Assembly (NCBI RefSeq): GCF_009765875.1
Contig: NZ_LMUP01000001.1
Span: 1 to 64,000 of the forward strand
Length of the DNA stretch: 64,000 nucleotides
Direction: 5' to 3'
Source: Pedobacter sp. L105
GTDB taxonomy: Bacteria > Bacteroidota > Bacteroidia > Sphingobacteriales > Sphingobacteriaceae
Shown here: positions 7,303 through 17,131 of the stretch, in pieces
Numbering within the stretch: the first letter of the stretch is position 1
Layout: the number at the start of each line of letters is the position of its first letter
The notes under the pieces: generated by a model
Told to the model about the DNA's origin: nothing
Databases searched by the model: none
Seen by the model: only the letters and a program-made list of their open reading frames with translations
Translations under genes and position numbers: made by a program

Positions 7303-9394
7303 AGCTAACATATTATTACGTGTTTATCTGTCCTTCGGACTGATCGTACTGCTTGCCGTGGCGGTATTGGTCAGGTTATGCGATGTACAATTTGTAGAGG
7401 GACATAAGTGGCGTGCCATGGCCGATAGTCTCTCTACAAAGTATATCAATGTGGAAGCAGCCCGTGGTAATATTTACTCTGATGATGGTAGTCTGCTGGC
7501 TACTTCGATACCGGAATATGAACTGCGTATGGATATGTATGCAGGAGGAATTAGTGACAACAAACTTTTTTACAACAAGGTAGATTCACTGGGAATGAAG
7601 CTTTCCCAATTCTTTGGTGATAAAACGCCAAAGGAATATTCGCGTATGCTGCGTACAGCCCGGGAAGATAGTGTAAGGTATTTATTGATCAAACGTAAAG
7701 TGAATTACCAGGATTTAAAAATGATCCGCACTTTTCCGCTGTATAATATTGGAAAATATACCGGTGGCCTGATGGCTATCCAGCAAAATAAAAGAATACA
7801 TCCTTTTAAATCATTGGCCGCAAGGACTATTGGTTATAAAAATGAAAATGTCTCCAATGGCGTAGGCCTTGAAGGTGCCTTTGGAAATTATATCAATGGC
7901 GAAAGCGGCAAAAGGCTGGTGCAGCGTATTGCCGGTGGTGTTTGGATGCCTATTATGGAAGCTGATGAAATTGCACCGAAAGAAGGAGCAGATATTATTT
8001 CTACCATCGATATTAATATGCAGGATCTGGCGCAGAGCGCATTAGAGAGACAGTTGATTGCCAGTGATGCAGATCATGGTACAGTAATCCTGATGGAAGT
8101 GGCTACAGGTGAAGTGAGGGCTGTAGCGAATTATACCCGCGAAAGTGAAGGCGTATACGAGGAGAAATTCAACTACGCTATCGGCGGTAGCCAGGATCCG
8201 GGGTCAACCTTTAAGCTGGCTTCTTATATGGCAATGCTGGAAGATAATAAAGTAGATACCAATACGATGGTGGCTACCGGAGACGGGACATTCAAAGTAT
8301 ACAATAAGATCATTAAAGATTCTCATGGTGGCATAGGAACTGTAACCGTAAAAAAAGCATTTGAAGAGTCTTCCAATACAGCAGTAGCTAAATTGGTATA
8401 TGGCAGTTATAAAGATAATCCTTCAGAGTTCACAGACCATTTGTACCATATGCATTTGAACGAGAGGTTAGACCTGCAGATTCCCGGAGAAACAAAGCCG
8501 GTGATTAAAAATCCTTCTTTTAAATCATGGAGCGGATTAACACTGCCTCAGATGGCTTATGGGTATGAAATGCAAATTACCCCTTTGCAGATCCTTGCAC
8601 TGTATAATGCAGTGGCGAATAACGGAAAATATATCGCGCCGCTCTTCGTGAAAGAGATCAGACGTCTTGGAAATCCGATCGAACAGTTTCATGCCCGGGT
8701 TATAGATGAACATATCTGCTCGGATAAAACATTAAGAAAATTACAGGCCATGCTGGAAGGTGTGGTTACTGAAGGTACCGGAAAACTGATGGGTTCCCGT
8801 TTTTACAGAGTAGCCGGTAAAACAGGTACAGCACAGGTAGCTGATGGCAATAAAGGATATAAGGCAAAGAAAAGTTACCAGGCCTCTTTCTGCGGGTATT
8901 TTCCGGCTGATAAACCTAAGTACTCAATTATGGTTTCTATCAATGGACCAAAAAACGGGTATTATGGTGCTACAGTAGCAGGGCCGGTATTTAAAGAGAT
9001 TGCCGACCGTATTTATGCCAGTGATATCCAGATGTATAACAATGTAGCCAGCGAACACCTGGTAGGAAATACAAAAGGTCCGGAGGCGAAAGCAGGACAA
9101 AGTAAGGCAGTGAAAGAAGTATATAGCGTGCTGGGTATTAAAGCCCTTTATGCTGCTAAATCTGACTATTTTAACAGTATCGATACCAGCAATGGGATTG
9201 TATACGAAGAATATAATTCTGTGAAAGGCATGATGCCAAATGTAGTGGGAATGGGGCTGAAAGATGCTTTATACCTGCTGGGCAATGCCGGTTTAAAAAC
9301 ACAGATTGATGGAAGTGGAAAAGTGGCAAGTCAGTCTATTCCCTCCGGAACAAAAATTGGAAAAGGTCTATTGGTACAATTAGCTTTAAGATAA
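7292..9394 (+). CDS. ftsI: Division-specific penicillin-binding protein (FtsI/PBP3 type) with PASTA domain
   Basis: 700 residues. An N-terminal membrane anchor (about 8-28) is followed by the PBP dimerisation domain and a transpeptidase domain with all three motifs: Ser305 in GSTFK, Ser360-Ser-Asn362, and Lys510-Thr-Gly512. The last 60 residues (about 640-700, MPNVVGMGLKDALYLL and onward) form a PASTA domain, which binds peptidoglycan fragments or beta-lactams in other proteins. This enzyme would cross-link septal peptidoglycan in complex with FtsW. PASTA-tailed FtsI is typical of Gram-positive SpoVD-like proteins but also occurs in Bacteroidetes. It overlaps ftsL by 11 nt and murE follows 1 nt after its stop. 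Confidence 0.94.
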   Translation: MNIRANILLRVYLSFGLIVLLAVAVLVRLCDVQFVEGHKWRAMADSLSTKYINVEAARGNIYSDDGSLLATSIPEYELRMDMYAGGISDNKLFYNKVDSLGMKLSQFFGDKTPKEYSRMLRTAREDSVRYLLIKRKVNYQDLKMIRTFPLYNIGKYTGGLMAIQQNKRIHPFKSLAARTIGYKNENVSNGVGLEGAFGNYINGESGKRLVQRIAGGVWMPIMEADEIAPKEGADIISTIDINMQDLAQSALERQLIASDADHGTVILMEVATGEVRAVANYTRESEGVYEEKFNYAIGGSQDPGSTFKLASYMAMLEDNKVDTNTMVATGDGTFKVYNKIIKDSHGGIGTVTVKKAFEESSNTAVAKLVYGSYKDNPSEFTDHLYHMHLNERLDLQIPGETKPVIKNPSFKSWSGLTLPQMAYGYEMQITPLQILALYNAVANNGKYIAPLFVKEIRRLGNPIEQFHARVIDEHICSDKTLRKLQAMLEGVVTEGTGKLMGSRFYRVAGKTGTAQVADGNKGYKAKKSYQASFCGYFPADKPKYSIMVSINGPKNGYYGATVAGPVFKEIADRIYASDIQMYNNVASEHLVGNTKGPEAKAGQSKAVKEVYSVLGIKALYAAKSDYFNSIDTSNGIVYEEYNSVKGMMPNVVGMGLKDALYLLGNAGLKTQIDGSGKVASQSIPSGTKIGKGLLVQLALR

Positions 9395-9395
9395 G

Positions 9396-10853
9396 ATGCA
9401 GCTGCAGGATGTTTTATATGGAGTAGCGATAACAAATCTGGTGGGTTCTACCAACAGGGAAATTAGTGTGCTAACGTTTGACTCCCGTGCGGTGCAGCAG
9501 GATGCTGTATTTTTTGCGGTAAAAGGAACTTTATCTGATGGACATCAGTTTATCGGACAAACGATAACTGCCGGCGCTTCGGTAATCATTTGTGAAGATC
9601 TGCCCGAAGAAAGGGATGCTGCTGTAACCTATATAGAAGTCGAAAATACCAATATAGCCCTGGGGATCATGGCTGCCAATTATTATGGAAATCCTTCTGC
9701 TTCGCTGAAGTTGGTAGGAATTACAGGTACTAATGGCAAAACTACAATCGCAACGATCTTGTTTAAGTTATTCAGAAGCCTGGGTTTTGATGCCGGTATG
9801 ATTTCTACCGTGCAGAACCAGATCAATGAAAAAATTATTCCTGCTACACACACTACACCAAATCCACTGGCCTTAAACCTGTTGTTAAGACAAATGGTTG
9901 AAGCAGGGTGCGGCTATTGTTTTATGGAAGTGAGTTCCCACTCCATCGTACAGCACAGGATTGAAGGTTTAACTTTTGTTGGCGGTGTGTTTTCTAACAT
10001 CACCCACGATCACCTGGATTTTCACAAAACATTTGACAATTATATCAAGGCAAAAAAAGCCTTTTTTGATGATTTGCCGAAAACTGCCTTTGCCTTAACC
10101 AATGCCGACGATAAGAATGGTATGGTGATGCTTCAGAATACGAAAGCAAACAAAAAAACTTATGCTTTAAAACAGCTGGCCGATTTTAAAGGAAGGATCA
10201 TAGAGAACCGGTTTAGCGGGCTTAACCTGGAAGTCGATGAAGTAGATGTGTTTTTTAAACTGGTAGGTTCGTTTAATGCATACAACCTGCTGGCTGTATA
10301 TGGCACTGCTATGCTGCTCGAGCAGGATAAGCTGACTGTACTGACACTATTAAGTAATCTGAGCGGTGCCGAAGGCAGGTTTGACTATGTTAGCAATTCA
10401 AAACAGATCATCGGTATAGTAGATTATGCGCATACGCCGGATGCGGTACAGAATGTGCTGAGCACGATTCATGATATCAGGAAAGGGACAGAACAGGTCA
10501 TTACGGTTTTGGGATGCGGAGGAGACAGGGATAAAACCAAACGCCCTGTGATGGCACAGGTGGCCTGCGACTGGAGCGATAAGGTAATCCTCACCTCTGA
10601 TAACCCGAGAACGGAAGACCCGAATGAGATCCTGAAAGAGATGGAAGCCGGTGTTTCACCAACCAATAAACGTAAAACATTAACCATAGCCGACCGCAGG
10701 GAGGCCATAAAAACAGCTTGTCATTTAGCCAGGCCGGGAGATATTATCCTGATCGCAGGTAAGGGACATGAAAAGTACCAGGAGATCAATGGCATCAGAC
10801 ATCATTTTGATGATAAAGAAGTGTTAACCGAACAATTAAACTTACTCAGCTAA
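9396..10853 (+). CDS. murE: UDP-MurNAc-L-Ala-D-Glu:meso-diaminopimelate ligase
   Basis: 485 residues. This cytoplasmic ATP-dependent ligase adds the third residue to the wall precursor. The Mur-ligase P-loop GTNGKTT is at 111-117. The specificity motif reads DNPR (Asp402-Arg405), which is associated with meso-diaminopimelate rather than lysine, as expected for a Gram-negative wall. The start codon follows the pbp stop by one base, and the stop overlaps the mraY start (TAATG), so translation is likely coupled. Confidence 0.96.
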   Translation: MQLQDVLYGVAITNLVGSTNREISVLTFDSRAVQQDAVFFAVKGTLSDGHQFIGQTITAGASVIICEDLPEERDAAVTYIEVENTNIALGIMAANYYGNPSASLKLVGITGTNGKTTIATILFKLFRSLGFDAGMISTVQNQINEKIIPATHTTPNPLALNLLLRQMVEAGCGYCFMEVSSHSIVQHRIEGLTFVGGVFSNITHDHLDFHKTFDNYIKAKKAFFDDLPKTAFALTNADDKNGMVMLQNTKANKKTYALKQLADFKGRIIENRFSGLNLEVDEVDVFFKLVGSFNAYNLLAVYGTAMLLEQDKLTVLTLLSNLSGAEGRFDYVSNSKQIIGIVDYAHTPDAVQNVLSTIHDIRKGTEQVITVLGCGGDRDKTKRPVMAQVACDWSDKVILTSDNPRTEDPNEILKEMEAGVSPTNKRKTLTIADRREAIKTACHLARPGDIILIAGKGHEKYQEINGIRHHFDDKEVLTEQLNLLS

Positions 10854-12097
10854 TGCTATATTATCTATTTGAATATTTAAATGCGCATTACGAATTTCCT
10901 GGGTTAAGGTTGTTCTCTTATATCACTTTCCGGACGGCACTGGCGATCATCATTTCACTGATCATCACTACTGTTTATGGAAACCGGCTGATAAAGGTAT
11001 TACAAAACCTGCAGGTTGGTGAAACGGTAAGAAATTTGGGCCTGGAAGGACAAATGCAGAAACAAGGTACCCCAACGATGGGCGGTATTATTATTTTGCT
11101 GGGTATTCTGATTCCAACATTGCTTCTGGCAAACCTGAGCAATGTGTACGTACAGTTAATGATTGTGACTACCATATGGATGGGTGCTGTAGGGTTTCTG
11201 GATGATTATATCAAAGTATTTAAAAAAAATAAGGAAGGACTGGCCGGCAGGTTTAAAATTGTTGGACAGGTAGGACTGGCTTTAATTGTGGGCTGGACGA
11301 TGTACTTCAATCCGAATATTGTAGTAAGGCAAACTGTTGATGAAACGGGCATACACAAAAGCAATGCACCAATGGTGCTGAGGCAAAAGGGAGAAAAGTA
11401 TTATTATACCCAGGATGTAAAGTCTACGATTACCAATATTCCTTTTTGGAAGAACAATCAGTTCGACTACGCGAAGGTGATCAAGTTTGGTGATGGTTAT
11501 GCTAAATATGCAGTTTTTGTCTTCATATTTTTTGTGGTGTTTATCATTACCGCCGTATCCAATAGTGCCAATATTACTGATGGAATTGATGGACTGGCAA
11601 CAGGGACTTCTGCGATTATAGGAATTACGCTCGGTCTGCTTGCCTATGTTTCCGGTAATACGGTCATGGCAGATTACCTGAACATTTTATATATCCCCAA
11701 TTCTGGCGAACTGGTGGTATTCTCTGGTGCTTTTGTAGGGGCTTGTGTTGGCTTTTTATGGTACAATTCCTATCCCGCTCAGGTTTTTATGGGTGATACG
11801 GGAAGTCTGGCCATAGGTGGTATCATCGCGGCTTTTGCGATCATGATCAGAAAGGAATTATTGATTCCGATATTATGCGGGGTATTCCTGATTGAAATCG
11901 TATCAGTGATGATCCAGGTATCTTTTTTTAAATATACAAAAAAACGTTTTGGAGAAGGCAGAAGGGTTTTCCTGATGTCTCCTTTACATCACCATTATCA
12001 GAAGAAAGGATACCATGAAGCGAAGATCGTTACCCGCTTCTGGATCATTAGTATTTTATTGGCAATTATTACCATCATCACTTTAAAACTGCGGTAA
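10853..12097 (+). CDS. mraY: Phospho-N-acetylmuramoyl-pentapeptide transferase
   Basis: 414 residues, a polytopic inner-membrane enzyme that transfers phospho-MurNAc-pentapeptide to undecaprenyl phosphate to make lipid I. Conserved catalytic segments are visible: [28 protein letters not shown] and the HHHYQ loop near the C-terminus. It is about 50 residues longer than E. coli MraY because of an insertion at roughly 155-215 that is polar and Lys/Tyr-rich. It overlaps murE and murD by one base each (TAATG). Confidence 0.95.
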   Translation: MLYYLFEYLNAHYEFPGLRLFSYITFRTALAIIISLIITTVYGNRLIKVLQNLQVGETVRNLGLEGQMQKQGTPTMGGIIILLGILIPTLLLANLSNVYVQLMIVTTIWMGAVGFLDDYIKVFKKNKEGLAGRFKIVGQVGLALIVGWTMYFNPNIVVRQTVDETGIHKSNAPMVLRQKGEKYYYTQDVKSTITNIPFWKNNQFDYAKVIKFGDGYAKYAVFVFIFFVVFIITAVSNSANITDGIDGLATGTSAIIGITLGLLAYVSGNTVMADYLNILYIPNSGELVVFSGAFVGACVGFLWYNSYPAQVFMGDTGSLAIGGIIAAFAIMIRKELLIPILCGVFLIEIVSVMIQVSFFKYTKKRFGEGRRVFLMSPLHHHYQKKGYHEAKIVTRFWIISILLAIITIITLKLR

Positions 12098-13440
12098 TGG
12101 AAAAACAAAGGATCGTTATACTAGGTGCCGGTGAAAGCGGTGTAGGCGCAGCAATGCTGGCGCAAAAACAGGGTTTTGAAGTTTTTGTATCAGATTTTGG
12201 TGCTATCGCAGACCGTTACAAGGAGATGCTGGTGGAATTGAATATTGTTTTTGAAGAAAAACAGCATACCGAAGCCCTGATCCTGAATGCAACCGAGGTG
12301 ATCAAAAGCCCGGGTATTGCCGGGACCGTAGCGATTATCGTTGCACTGAAGAAAAAGAAGATTCCTGTGATTTCAGAAATTGAATTTGCAAAAAGATATA
12401 CTACAGCAAAAACGATCTGTATTACCGGGTCGAACGGTAAGACCACTACCACTACGCTAACCTATCATATCCTTAAAAAGGCGGGGTTGAATGTTGGCCT
12501 GGCCGGTAATATAGGACATAGTTTTGCCGCACAGGTAGCTACGGAAAATTTCGACTGGTATGTGCTGGAGATATCCAGCTTTATGCTGGATGACATGTTT
12601 GAGTTCAGGGCAGATGTTGCTGTACTGCTCAACATCACTCCCGATCACCTGGACCGTTACGATTACAAAATGGCAAATTATGCGGCCTCGAAGATGCGCA
12701 TTACACAAAATCAGACAGCAGCAGATCAGTTTATCTATTGCGCTGATGATGAAGAAACACTGAAGGCATTAAAAGGTGCTAAGATAAACGCTATGCGATA
12801 TCCATTCTCTATCCGTAAAAAAGTAGAAGAAGGAGCTTATTTAGAAGGCAATACGATACATATCAATATTAATTCAAAAGATCAACTAACCATGTCAATT
12901 TCAGAGTTAGCCCTGCAGGGCAAGCATAATATCTACAACTCTATGGCTTCGGGCATAGTCGCTAAAGTATTGGACATCCGCAATGCGACTATCCGCGAGA
13001 GTATGGGGGATATTAAAAATATTGAACACCGGTTAGAGCACGTAGCCAAAATTTCTGGCGTAGATTATATTAATGACTCTAAAGCCACTAATGTAAATTC
13101 TACCTGGTACGCACTGGAAAGTGTAAACAGTGACGTGATCCTGATTATGGGTGGCGTAGATAAGGGGAATGATTATGATATGCTGAAAGACCTGGTTAAA
13201 CAGAAAGTGAAAGCTATCGTTTGTCTGGGTAAAAATAATAAACGCATTCATGAAGCATTTGAAAATGATGTAGACATTATTGTCAACACTTTTTCTGCAC
13301 ATGAGGCGGTACAGGTGGCTTACCACCTGGCAACCAAAGGAAATACCGTTTTGTTATCTCCTGCCTGTGCCAGTTTTGACCTGTTTAAAAATTATGAAGA
13401 CCGTGGTAACCAATTTAAGATGGCTGTAAAAGAATTATAA
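12097..13440 (+). CDS. murD: UDP-MurNAc-L-alanine:D-glutamate ligase
   Basis: 447 residues. It adds D-Glu to UDP-MurNAc-L-Ala in the cytoplasm. The N-terminal Rossmann-like segment (VILGAGESGVG) binds the UDP-sugar, the ATP-binding P-loop GSNGKTT is at 111-117, and the conserved ITPDHLDRY and NDSKATN segments of MurD follow. Length is normal. It is joined to mraY by a TAATG overlap, and ftsW starts 2 nt after its stop. Confidence 0.95.
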   Translation: MEKQRIVILGAGESGVGAAMLAQKQGFEVFVSDFGAIADRYKEMLVELNIVFEEKQHTEALILNATEVIKSPGIAGTVAIIVALKKKKIPVISEIEFAKRYTTAKTICITGSNGKTTTTTLTYHILKKAGLNVGLAGNIGHSFAAQVATENFDWYVLEISSFMLDDMFEFRADVAVLLNITPDHLDRYDYKMANYAASKMRITQNQTAADQFIYCADDEETLKALKGAKINAMRYPFSIRKKVEEGAYLEGNTIHININSKDQLTMSISELALQGKHNIYNSMASGIVAKVLDIRNATIRESMGDIKNIEHRLEHVAKISGVDYINDSKATNVNSTWYALESVNSDVILIMGGVDKGNDYDMLKDLVKQKVKAIVCLGKNNKRIHEAFENDVDIIVNTFSAHEAVQVAYHLATKGNTVLLSPACASFDLFKNYEDRGNQFKMAVKEL

Positions 13441-13442
13441 AT

Positions 13443-14651
13443 ATGGGTGCGATACAGACGCTTTTAGAGAAAACAAAAGGAGACCGCTGGATATGGCTGA
13501 TCATTATCCTGCTTTCTTTAATTTCTATTCTTGCGGTTTATAGTGCAACAGGTACGCTGGCATTTAAACAGGGCAAGACCGTAGAGAAACTATTGCTGAC
13601 AAAACATTTGATTTTTGTGGTGATGGGGATTGGTATGATCTATATTGCGCATTTACTGGATTACAAATATTACGCGGGGATCTCAAAGATCCTGATGATT
13701 ATTACCATCCCGCTATTGTTTTATACACTGATATTCGGGGCCAGTTTGAATGATGCGTCGCGCTGGGTGAAGATCCCGATCATTGGTTTAACGTTTCAGA
13801 CCTCAGATTTAGCCAAGCTTTCGCTCATTACTTTCCTGGCAAGGATGCTGACTAAAAAACAGGAGAATATAAAGGACGTGAAAACTTCATTTATCCCCAT
13901 AATGGGTTCTGTTTGTATCGTGTTTGTACTGATTGCGCTGGCGAATTTATCTACTGCACTCATGCTTTTTGGCGTGAGTATTTTGCTTTTAATTATCGGC
14001 AGGATTAGTATTAAGCAGATCATGATTGTTTGTGCAGGGGGATTTGTATTGCTGATGTTCGTGTTTTTCCTCGGCCCGAGGAGAGAGACCTATAAATCGC
14101 GTATTGCTTCCTTTATGCACCCGGAATTGCAGCATTCGGATAAAACCTTTCAGGCAGATCAGTCGAAGATTGCCCTGGCATCAGGCGGTTTTTTTGGGAA
14201 AGGCCCGGGAAATAGTACACAACGTAATTTCCTGCCTCACCCTTATTCCGATTTTATCTTTGCGATCATCGTTGAAGAGTACGGCTTGTTCGGGGCTATG
14301 ATCATTATTGTATTATATCTGGTATTACTTTACCGATGCGTAAGAATTGTCACGCAGGCCCCCAAGGCATTTGGGGCGTTGCTTGCAGCAGGGTTAAGTT
14401 TTAGTTTAACCATACAGGCTTTTGCCAACATGGCTGTAGCCGTTGGTTTAGGGCCTGTAACAGGTGTTCCTTTGCCACTGGTGAGCATGGGAGGTACATC
14501 AATGATATTTACCAGCATCGCTTTTGGGATCATCCTGAGTGTAAGCAGGGATGTAGAAGAAAATGGGAAGAAACTAACTGGAGATGGCATCAATAAACCA
14601 GATAATGTAAATAATAAAGTGATTGTTGGTGAGTTGCCGGCAATGGCATAA
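13443..14651 (+). CDS. ftsW: Septal peptidoglycan glycosyltransferase FtsW (SEDS family)
   Basis: 402 residues with about ten predicted membrane helices. SEDS proteins polymerise glycan strands from lipid II; FtsW works with the PBP encoded two genes earlier. Typical segments include the GASLNDASRWVKIP loop, FAIIVEEYG with its Glu, and the C-terminal GLGPVTGVPLPLVSMGG, which is the SEDS signature. It lies between murD and murG in the standard dcw order. Confidence 0.95.
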   Translation: MGAIQTLLEKTKGDRWIWLIIILLSLISILAVYSATGTLAFKQGKTVEKLLLTKHLIFVVMGIGMIYIAHLLDYKYYAGISKILMIITIPLLFYTLIFGASLNDASRWVKIPIIGLTFQTSDLAKLSLITFLARMLTKKQENIKDVKTSFIPIMGSVCIVFVLIALANLSTALMLFGVSILLLIIGRISIKQIMIVCAGGFVLLMFVFFLGPRRETYKSRIASFMHPELQHSDKTFQADQSKIALASGGFFGKGPGNSTQRNFLPHPYSDFIFAIIVEEYGLFGAMIIIVLYLVLLYRCVRIVTQAPKAFGALLAAGLSFSLTIQAFANMAVAVGLGPVTGVPLPLVSMGGTSMIFTSIAFGIILSVSRDVEENGKKLTGDGINKPDNVNNKVIVGELPAMA

Positions 14652-14661
14652 ACAAAATAAA

Positions 14662-15774
14662 ATGAGCGCAACAAGAGTAATCATTTCAGGAGGCGGGACT
14701 GGCGGGCATATTTTTCCGGCCATAGCGATAGCTAATGCGCTTAAGCGTATGGAACCCGGCTGCGAAATATTATTCGTTGGGGCGGCAGGCAGAATGGAAA
14801 TGGAAAAGGTTCCGGCTGCAGGATATAAAATTGTAGGGTTAAATATCAGTGGCATTCAGCGCGGTTCGATTTTGAAAAACCTGGTGTTGCCTTTTAAACT
14901 GGTGGATAGTGTAAGAAAGGCTTTGAAGCTGATCTCAGATTTTAAACCTGATGTAGTAGTTGGTGTGGGTGGTTATGCATCCGGACCGATATTATTTGCT
15001 GCTTCATGGAAAAATGTGCCTTACCTAATACAGGAACAAAATTCTTACGCAGGGATCACCAATAAACGACTGGGTAAAAATGCATCAAAGATCTGTGTGG
15101 CTTTTGATGGCATGGACGCTTTCTTTCCTGCGGATAAGATCCTGAAAACAGGGAATCCCGTGCGCAAGGAGGTAGTGGATATTTACAATAAACATTTCCA
15201 TGGTTCAGAACTGTTGAAGCTGGACCCATTGAAGAAGATCATCCTGGTAACGGGAGGTAGTTTAGGCGCCGGAACACTGAATAAAAGTATAGAGAAACAT
15301 CTGCAGGATTTTATTGATCAGGATGTTCAATTAATTTGGCAGACAGGTAAGTATTATTATAAAGGAATTATAGAACGTTTAGGCAAGGATTTTCATCCGA
15401 ATATCAGGGTGCTGGAATTTTTAAACCAGATGGACCTGGCCTATGCGGCGGCTGATGTAATTATTTCAAGAGCTGGTGCGGGTACCATTGCAGAGCTTTG
15501 CCTGATTAAAAAGCCGGTTATCCTAGTGCCTTCCCCAAATGTTGCGGAAGATCATCAGACAAAAAATGCATTGGCACTGGTGAAAAGGGATGCGGCGATC
15601 ATGATCAATGACCGGTCTGCGGAGGATACATTGGTAAAAGAAGCATTAAACTTATTAAATGATAAGGTACGCTGTGAAAAGCTGTCCGAAAATATAGGAA
15701 AGATGGCATTGCCTGAGGCGGATGACCTGATTGCCAATGAGGTTTTTAAATTAGCTGGAAAAAGAATCATTTAA
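14662..15774 (+). CDS. murG: UDP-GlcNAc:undecaprenyl-PP-MurNAc-pentapeptide GlcNAc transferase
   Basis: 370 residues from the ATG at 14662. It converts lipid I to lipid II at the inner face of the membrane. The glycine-rich GGGTGGH loop (10-16) near the N-terminus, the QEQNSYAG segment, GGSLGA and the donor-binding SRAGAGTIAELC are MurG hallmarks. An upstream in-frame start at 14623 would lie inside ftsW and adds residues not seen in the family, so it was not used. The stop is one base before murC. Confidence 0.95.
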   Translation: MSATRVIISGGGTGGHIFPAIAIANALKRMEPGCEILFVGAAGRMEMEKVPAAGYKIVGLNISGIQRGSILKNLVLPFKLVDSVRKALKLISDFKPDVVVGVGGYASGPILFAASWKNVPYLIQEQNSYAGITNKRLGKNASKICVAFDGMDAFFPADKILKTGNPVRKEVVDIYNKHFHGSELLKLDPLKKIILVTGGSLGAGTLNKSIEKHLQDFIDQDVQLIWQTGKYYYKGIIERLGKDFHPNIRVLEFLNQMDLAYAAADVIISRAGAGTIAELCLIKKPVILVPSPNVAEDHQTKNALALVKRDAAIMINDRSAEDTLVKEALNLLNDKVRCEKLSENIGKMALPEADDLIANEVFKLAGKRII

Positions 15775-15775
15775 C

Positions 15776-17131
15776 ATGGAACTGGAATTAATCAAACGCG
15801 TTTATTTTGTTGGTGCCGGTGGCATCGGGATGAGTGCGCTTGCGCGTTATTTTAAAAAACGCGGTTGCCAGGTTAGCGGTTATGATAAAACCCGGACGAT
15901 ATTAACTACTGCTTTGGAGCAGGAAGGAATTGAGATTACTTATACTGATGATGTAGCTTCTTTAAGTGAGGAGTTCCTGGTAAAAGGAAATGAATCACTG
16001 ATTGTTTATACGCCTGCGATCCCTAAAAATTCAGCTTTGCTAAATTATTTCAGGGATAATGGATTTGATCTGCAAAAGCGCTCGCAGGTATTGGGCATCA
16101 TCAGTAAAGGACAGTTTTGTATTGCTGTGGCAGGTACACATGGTAAAACTACAACTTCCTCGATTATTGCACATATTTTAACCGATAGCGGTTTTGGATG
16201 TACTGCCTTTTTAGGTGGTATTGCTACGAATTACCAGAGTAATTTTTTGCTGGGCGATAATCATGTGGTGGTGGTAGAAGCGGATGAATATGATCGTTCC
16301 TTTTTAACGCTGCACCCGGATATTGCAGTGATCACTTCTATGGATGCAGACCACCTGGATATCTATGGCGATGCTTCCGCATTGGAAGAGTCGTTCCATT
16401 TGTTTGCCGAACAGCTGAAAGAAAACGGCACCTTGTTTATCAAACAGGGTTTATCTGTAAAAGGAGGGATTACCTATGGCTCTGGAGCAGGTGCAACAGT
16501 GCAGGCGGTAAATATCAGGGTTGAAAATGGTGATTTCGTTTTCGATTATACAGACGGTGATTTTGCCATACAGGGATTGAGACTGACGTTGCCGGGCAAA
16601 CATAATGTTGAAAATGCTACCGTTGCAATAGCAGCAGCTTTTCAGCTGGGCATAACTCCTGAAAAAGTAAAATCCGCAATTGCCAGTTTTAAAGGCGTAA
16701 AGAGGCGTTTTGAATATATCGTTCGTAATGAACAGCATATTTATATTGATGATTATGCGCATCATCCGGAAGAATTGCGTGCCTGCTTTGATGCGGTAAG
16801 ACAATTGTATCCTGAAAAGAAAATGACGGTTATTTTTCAGCCGCATTTATTTAGCCGCACGCGCGATTTTGCAGATGATTTTGCAGCCGTATTGAGCAGT
16901 GTGGATGAATTACTGCTGCTGGATATTTATCCGGCGAGGGAATTACCGATGGAGGGAATTACCTCTGAATTTTTATTAAACAAGATTACCCTGTCTGAAA
17001 GCAGGGTATACACTAAGGAAGAAGCCCTGGTTTATATAGCAGGAGAACAACCGGAACTACTGGTTACTGTAGGAGCCGGTGATATAGATACTTTAATTCA
17101 ACCGTTAAAAAATATATTGGACAATGCTTAA
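15776..17131 (+). CDS. murC: UDP-N-acetylmuramate:L-alanine ligase
   Basis: 451 residues. It adds the first amino acid, L-Ala, to UDP-MurNAc. The N-terminal GAGGIGMSALA motif, the ATP P-loop GTHGKTT (120-126), VVEADEYDRSF, DDYAHHP and FQPHLFSRT segments are all typical of MurC. It starts one base after the murG stop and overlaps ftsQ by 8 nt, so the two are probably co-translated. Confidence 0.96.
   Translation: MELELIKRVYFVGAGGIGMSALARYFKKRGCQVSGYDKTRTILTTALEQEGIEITYTDDVASLSEEFLVKGNESLIVYTPAIPKNSALLNYFRDNGFDLQKRSQVLGIISKGQFCIAVAGTHGKTTTSSIIAHILTDSGFGCTAFLGGIATNYQSNFLLGDNHVVVVEADEYDRSFLTLHPDIAVITSMDADHLDIYGDASALEESFHLFAEQLKENGTLFIKQGLSVKGGITYGSGAGATVQAVNIRVENGDFVFDYTDGDFAIQGLRLTLPGKHNVENATVAIAAAFQLGITPEKVKSAIASFKGVKRRFEYIVRNEQHIYIDDYAHHPEELRACFDAVRQLYPEKKMTVIFQPHLFSRTRDFADDFAAVLSSVDELLLLDIYPARELPMEGITSEFLLNKITLSESRVYTKEEALVYIAGEQPELLVTVGAGDIDTLIQPLKNILDNA

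Noticed and set aside
14623..14661. Upstream start extending murG
   Set aside because: It lies within ftsW and adds 13 residues before the conserved MurG N-terminus; the ATG at 14662 fits the family.
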